Origin: Sphingomonas rosea | GTDB lineage: Bacteria; Pseudomonadota; Alphaproteobacteria; Sphingomonadales; Sphingomonadaceae | Assembly: GCF_039538065.1 (NCBI RefSeq) | Contig: NZ_BAABBR010000001.1 | Span: 2,022,501-2,086,500 of the forward strand | DNA length: 64,000 bases | Reading direction: 5' to 3' | Shown: piece after piece, positions 63,479 through 64,000 of the stretch | Layout: each line of letters starts with the position of its first letter | How positions within the stretch are numbered: position 1 is the first letter of the stretch | Notes under the pieces: model-generated | The model's input: the letters and a program-made list of their open reading frames with translations, nothing else | Database searches by the model: none | What the model was told of the DNA's origin: nothing | Made by a program: the position numbers and the translations under genes

Positions 63479-64000
63479 ATGAGCGGGCTTGCCGCTGCCA
63501 TTGGCGGCTCGACACCTCGGAGTAAGCAACTTCTCAAAGCGCTGCTCGACGCGCAAACGTCTTTAGGGCCGGATGCTTGTTTTGCCGCGTCGGTCGAAAC
63601 GGCCTCGTTCGGGAAGCGACTTTTGGCCGCGCTTCCGGAGGATCGATACGATCAGCAGCCTTTCCGATCGGCTGATGGCCGGTGGATCGTAATATCTGAA
63701 GGTCGCCTTGGCGACCGCGATGAACTGATTGAGCGGCTTGGCCTAGGCCGAGACGTTCCCATGAGCGATGCCGGCTTGCTCGCTCTTGCTTGGACGAGAC
63801 TGGGTCCGTCAATTGGCGAAGTCGTTCCCGGGGACTGGACTCTGTGCGCCTGGGAGACAGAGAGACGGCGCCTGACCTTGGCCCGAAGCCCTCTCGGATC
63901 GCTACCCATGTTCTACGGGACACACGAAGGTGTGTTCATGTGTGCCAGCATCCCGCAAGCCCTGCATCGCGCGGGAATGCCGGCCATCCTCGACGTCGAA
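63479..64000 (+). CDS. Lasso-peptide cyclase-like asparagine synthetase homologue, 5' part (runs off window)
   Basis: The frame is open from the ATG to the window end (174 codons). It encodes a class II glutaminase-like domain: MSGLAAAIGG at the start, GRWIVISEGRLGDRDEL (the NGEIYN-equivalent strand), VVPGDWTLCAWETERRRL, then LARSPLGSLPMFYG and GVFMCASIPQAL. The catalytic Cys2 of true asparagine synthetases is Ser here, so it cannot hydrolyse glutamine. The same loss is typical of lasso cyclases (McjC/LasC), which adenylate the core's acidic side chain. Codons such as TTA, ATA, GTA and TCT, rare elsewhere in the window, occur here. The synthetase half lies beyond the edge. Confidence 0.8.
   Translation, partial: MSGLAAAIGGSTPRSKQLLKALLDAQTSLGPDACFAASVETASFGKRLLAALPEDRYDQQPFRSADGRWIVISEGRLGDRDELIERLGLGRDVPMSDAGLLALAWTRLGPSIGEVVPGDWTLCAWETERRRLTLARSPLGSLPMFYGTHEGVFMCASIPQALHRAGMPAILDVE

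Noticed and set aside
63219..63482. 87-codon frame overlapping the lasso-type precursor
   Set aside because: It runs in a different frame through the precursor, has no recognisable domain, and lacks the ribosome-binding site that the 36-aa frame has.

Overview
The window is a compact, very GC-rich stretch of alphaproteobacterial chromosome, most likely from a sphingomonad (Sphingomonas/Sphingomicrobium type). This rests on family content: an RcdA/DUF1465 cell-cycle adaptor, a DksA lacking most zinc cysteines, two DUF465 micro-proteins, an argCJBFG operon and a 7-bp-arm palindromic intergenic repeat. Genes often overlap by 4 bp (ATGA/GTGA) and several convergent pairs overlap at their 3' ends. 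No rRNA, tRNA, CRISPR array, IS element or integrase was seen, and no stretch longer than 300 bases lacks a gene.

Layout. Positions 1-7956 hold housekeeping genes: the end of nnr, rlmD, a polytopic membrane protein, two tandem MAPEG proteins, a polyamine pair (ornithine decarboxylase plus a deoxyhypusine-synthase-like protein, probably making homospermidine) and a threonine-dehydratase-like enzyme. Positions 7964-28697 form a surface polysaccharide region. It has rmlACBD for dTDP-rhamnose, ugd plus a UDP-glucuronate decarboxylase for UDP-xylose, an fdtA/fdtB/fdtC-like trio for a dTDP-3-acetamido-3,6-dideoxyhexose, five glycosyltransferases, an EpsG/Wzy-like polymerase, a Wzx-like flippase, an O-acyltransferase, an asparagine-synthetase-type amidotransferase and an ABC exporter. 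Positions 28694-38750 hold surE, dksA, the DUF465 pair, rcdA, a few metabolic enzymes and a very large soluble hybrid histidine kinase.

Positions 38801-45997 are an arginine regulon: argH, the oppositely oriented argCJBFG operon, and a divergent argR with an ARG-box-like palindrome in front of it. Positions 45994-63209 return to housekeeping and catabolic genes: cdd, a queuosine-precursor transporter, a 5'-nucleotidase lipoprotein, an exported methyltransferase-like protein, a GGDEF/EAL protein, tsaC, an acyl-CoA dehydrogenase, a GntR regulator, a nitroreductase, a POT peptide transporter with two amidohydrolases, an NnrU-like protein, glmM, a DUF1272 zinc protein and a ThiD-VOC fusion.

The most interesting region is the last ~700 bases. 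After the ThiD-VOC gene the base composition becomes visibly less GC-rich. A 36-residue peptide gene with a WxxPxL leader motif is followed by the 5' part of an asparagine-synthetase-like gene whose catalytic Cys2 is replaced by Ser. This is the layout of a lasso-peptide (RiPP) locus: precursor A, then macrolactam cyclase C. The maturation genes would lie beyond the right edge.
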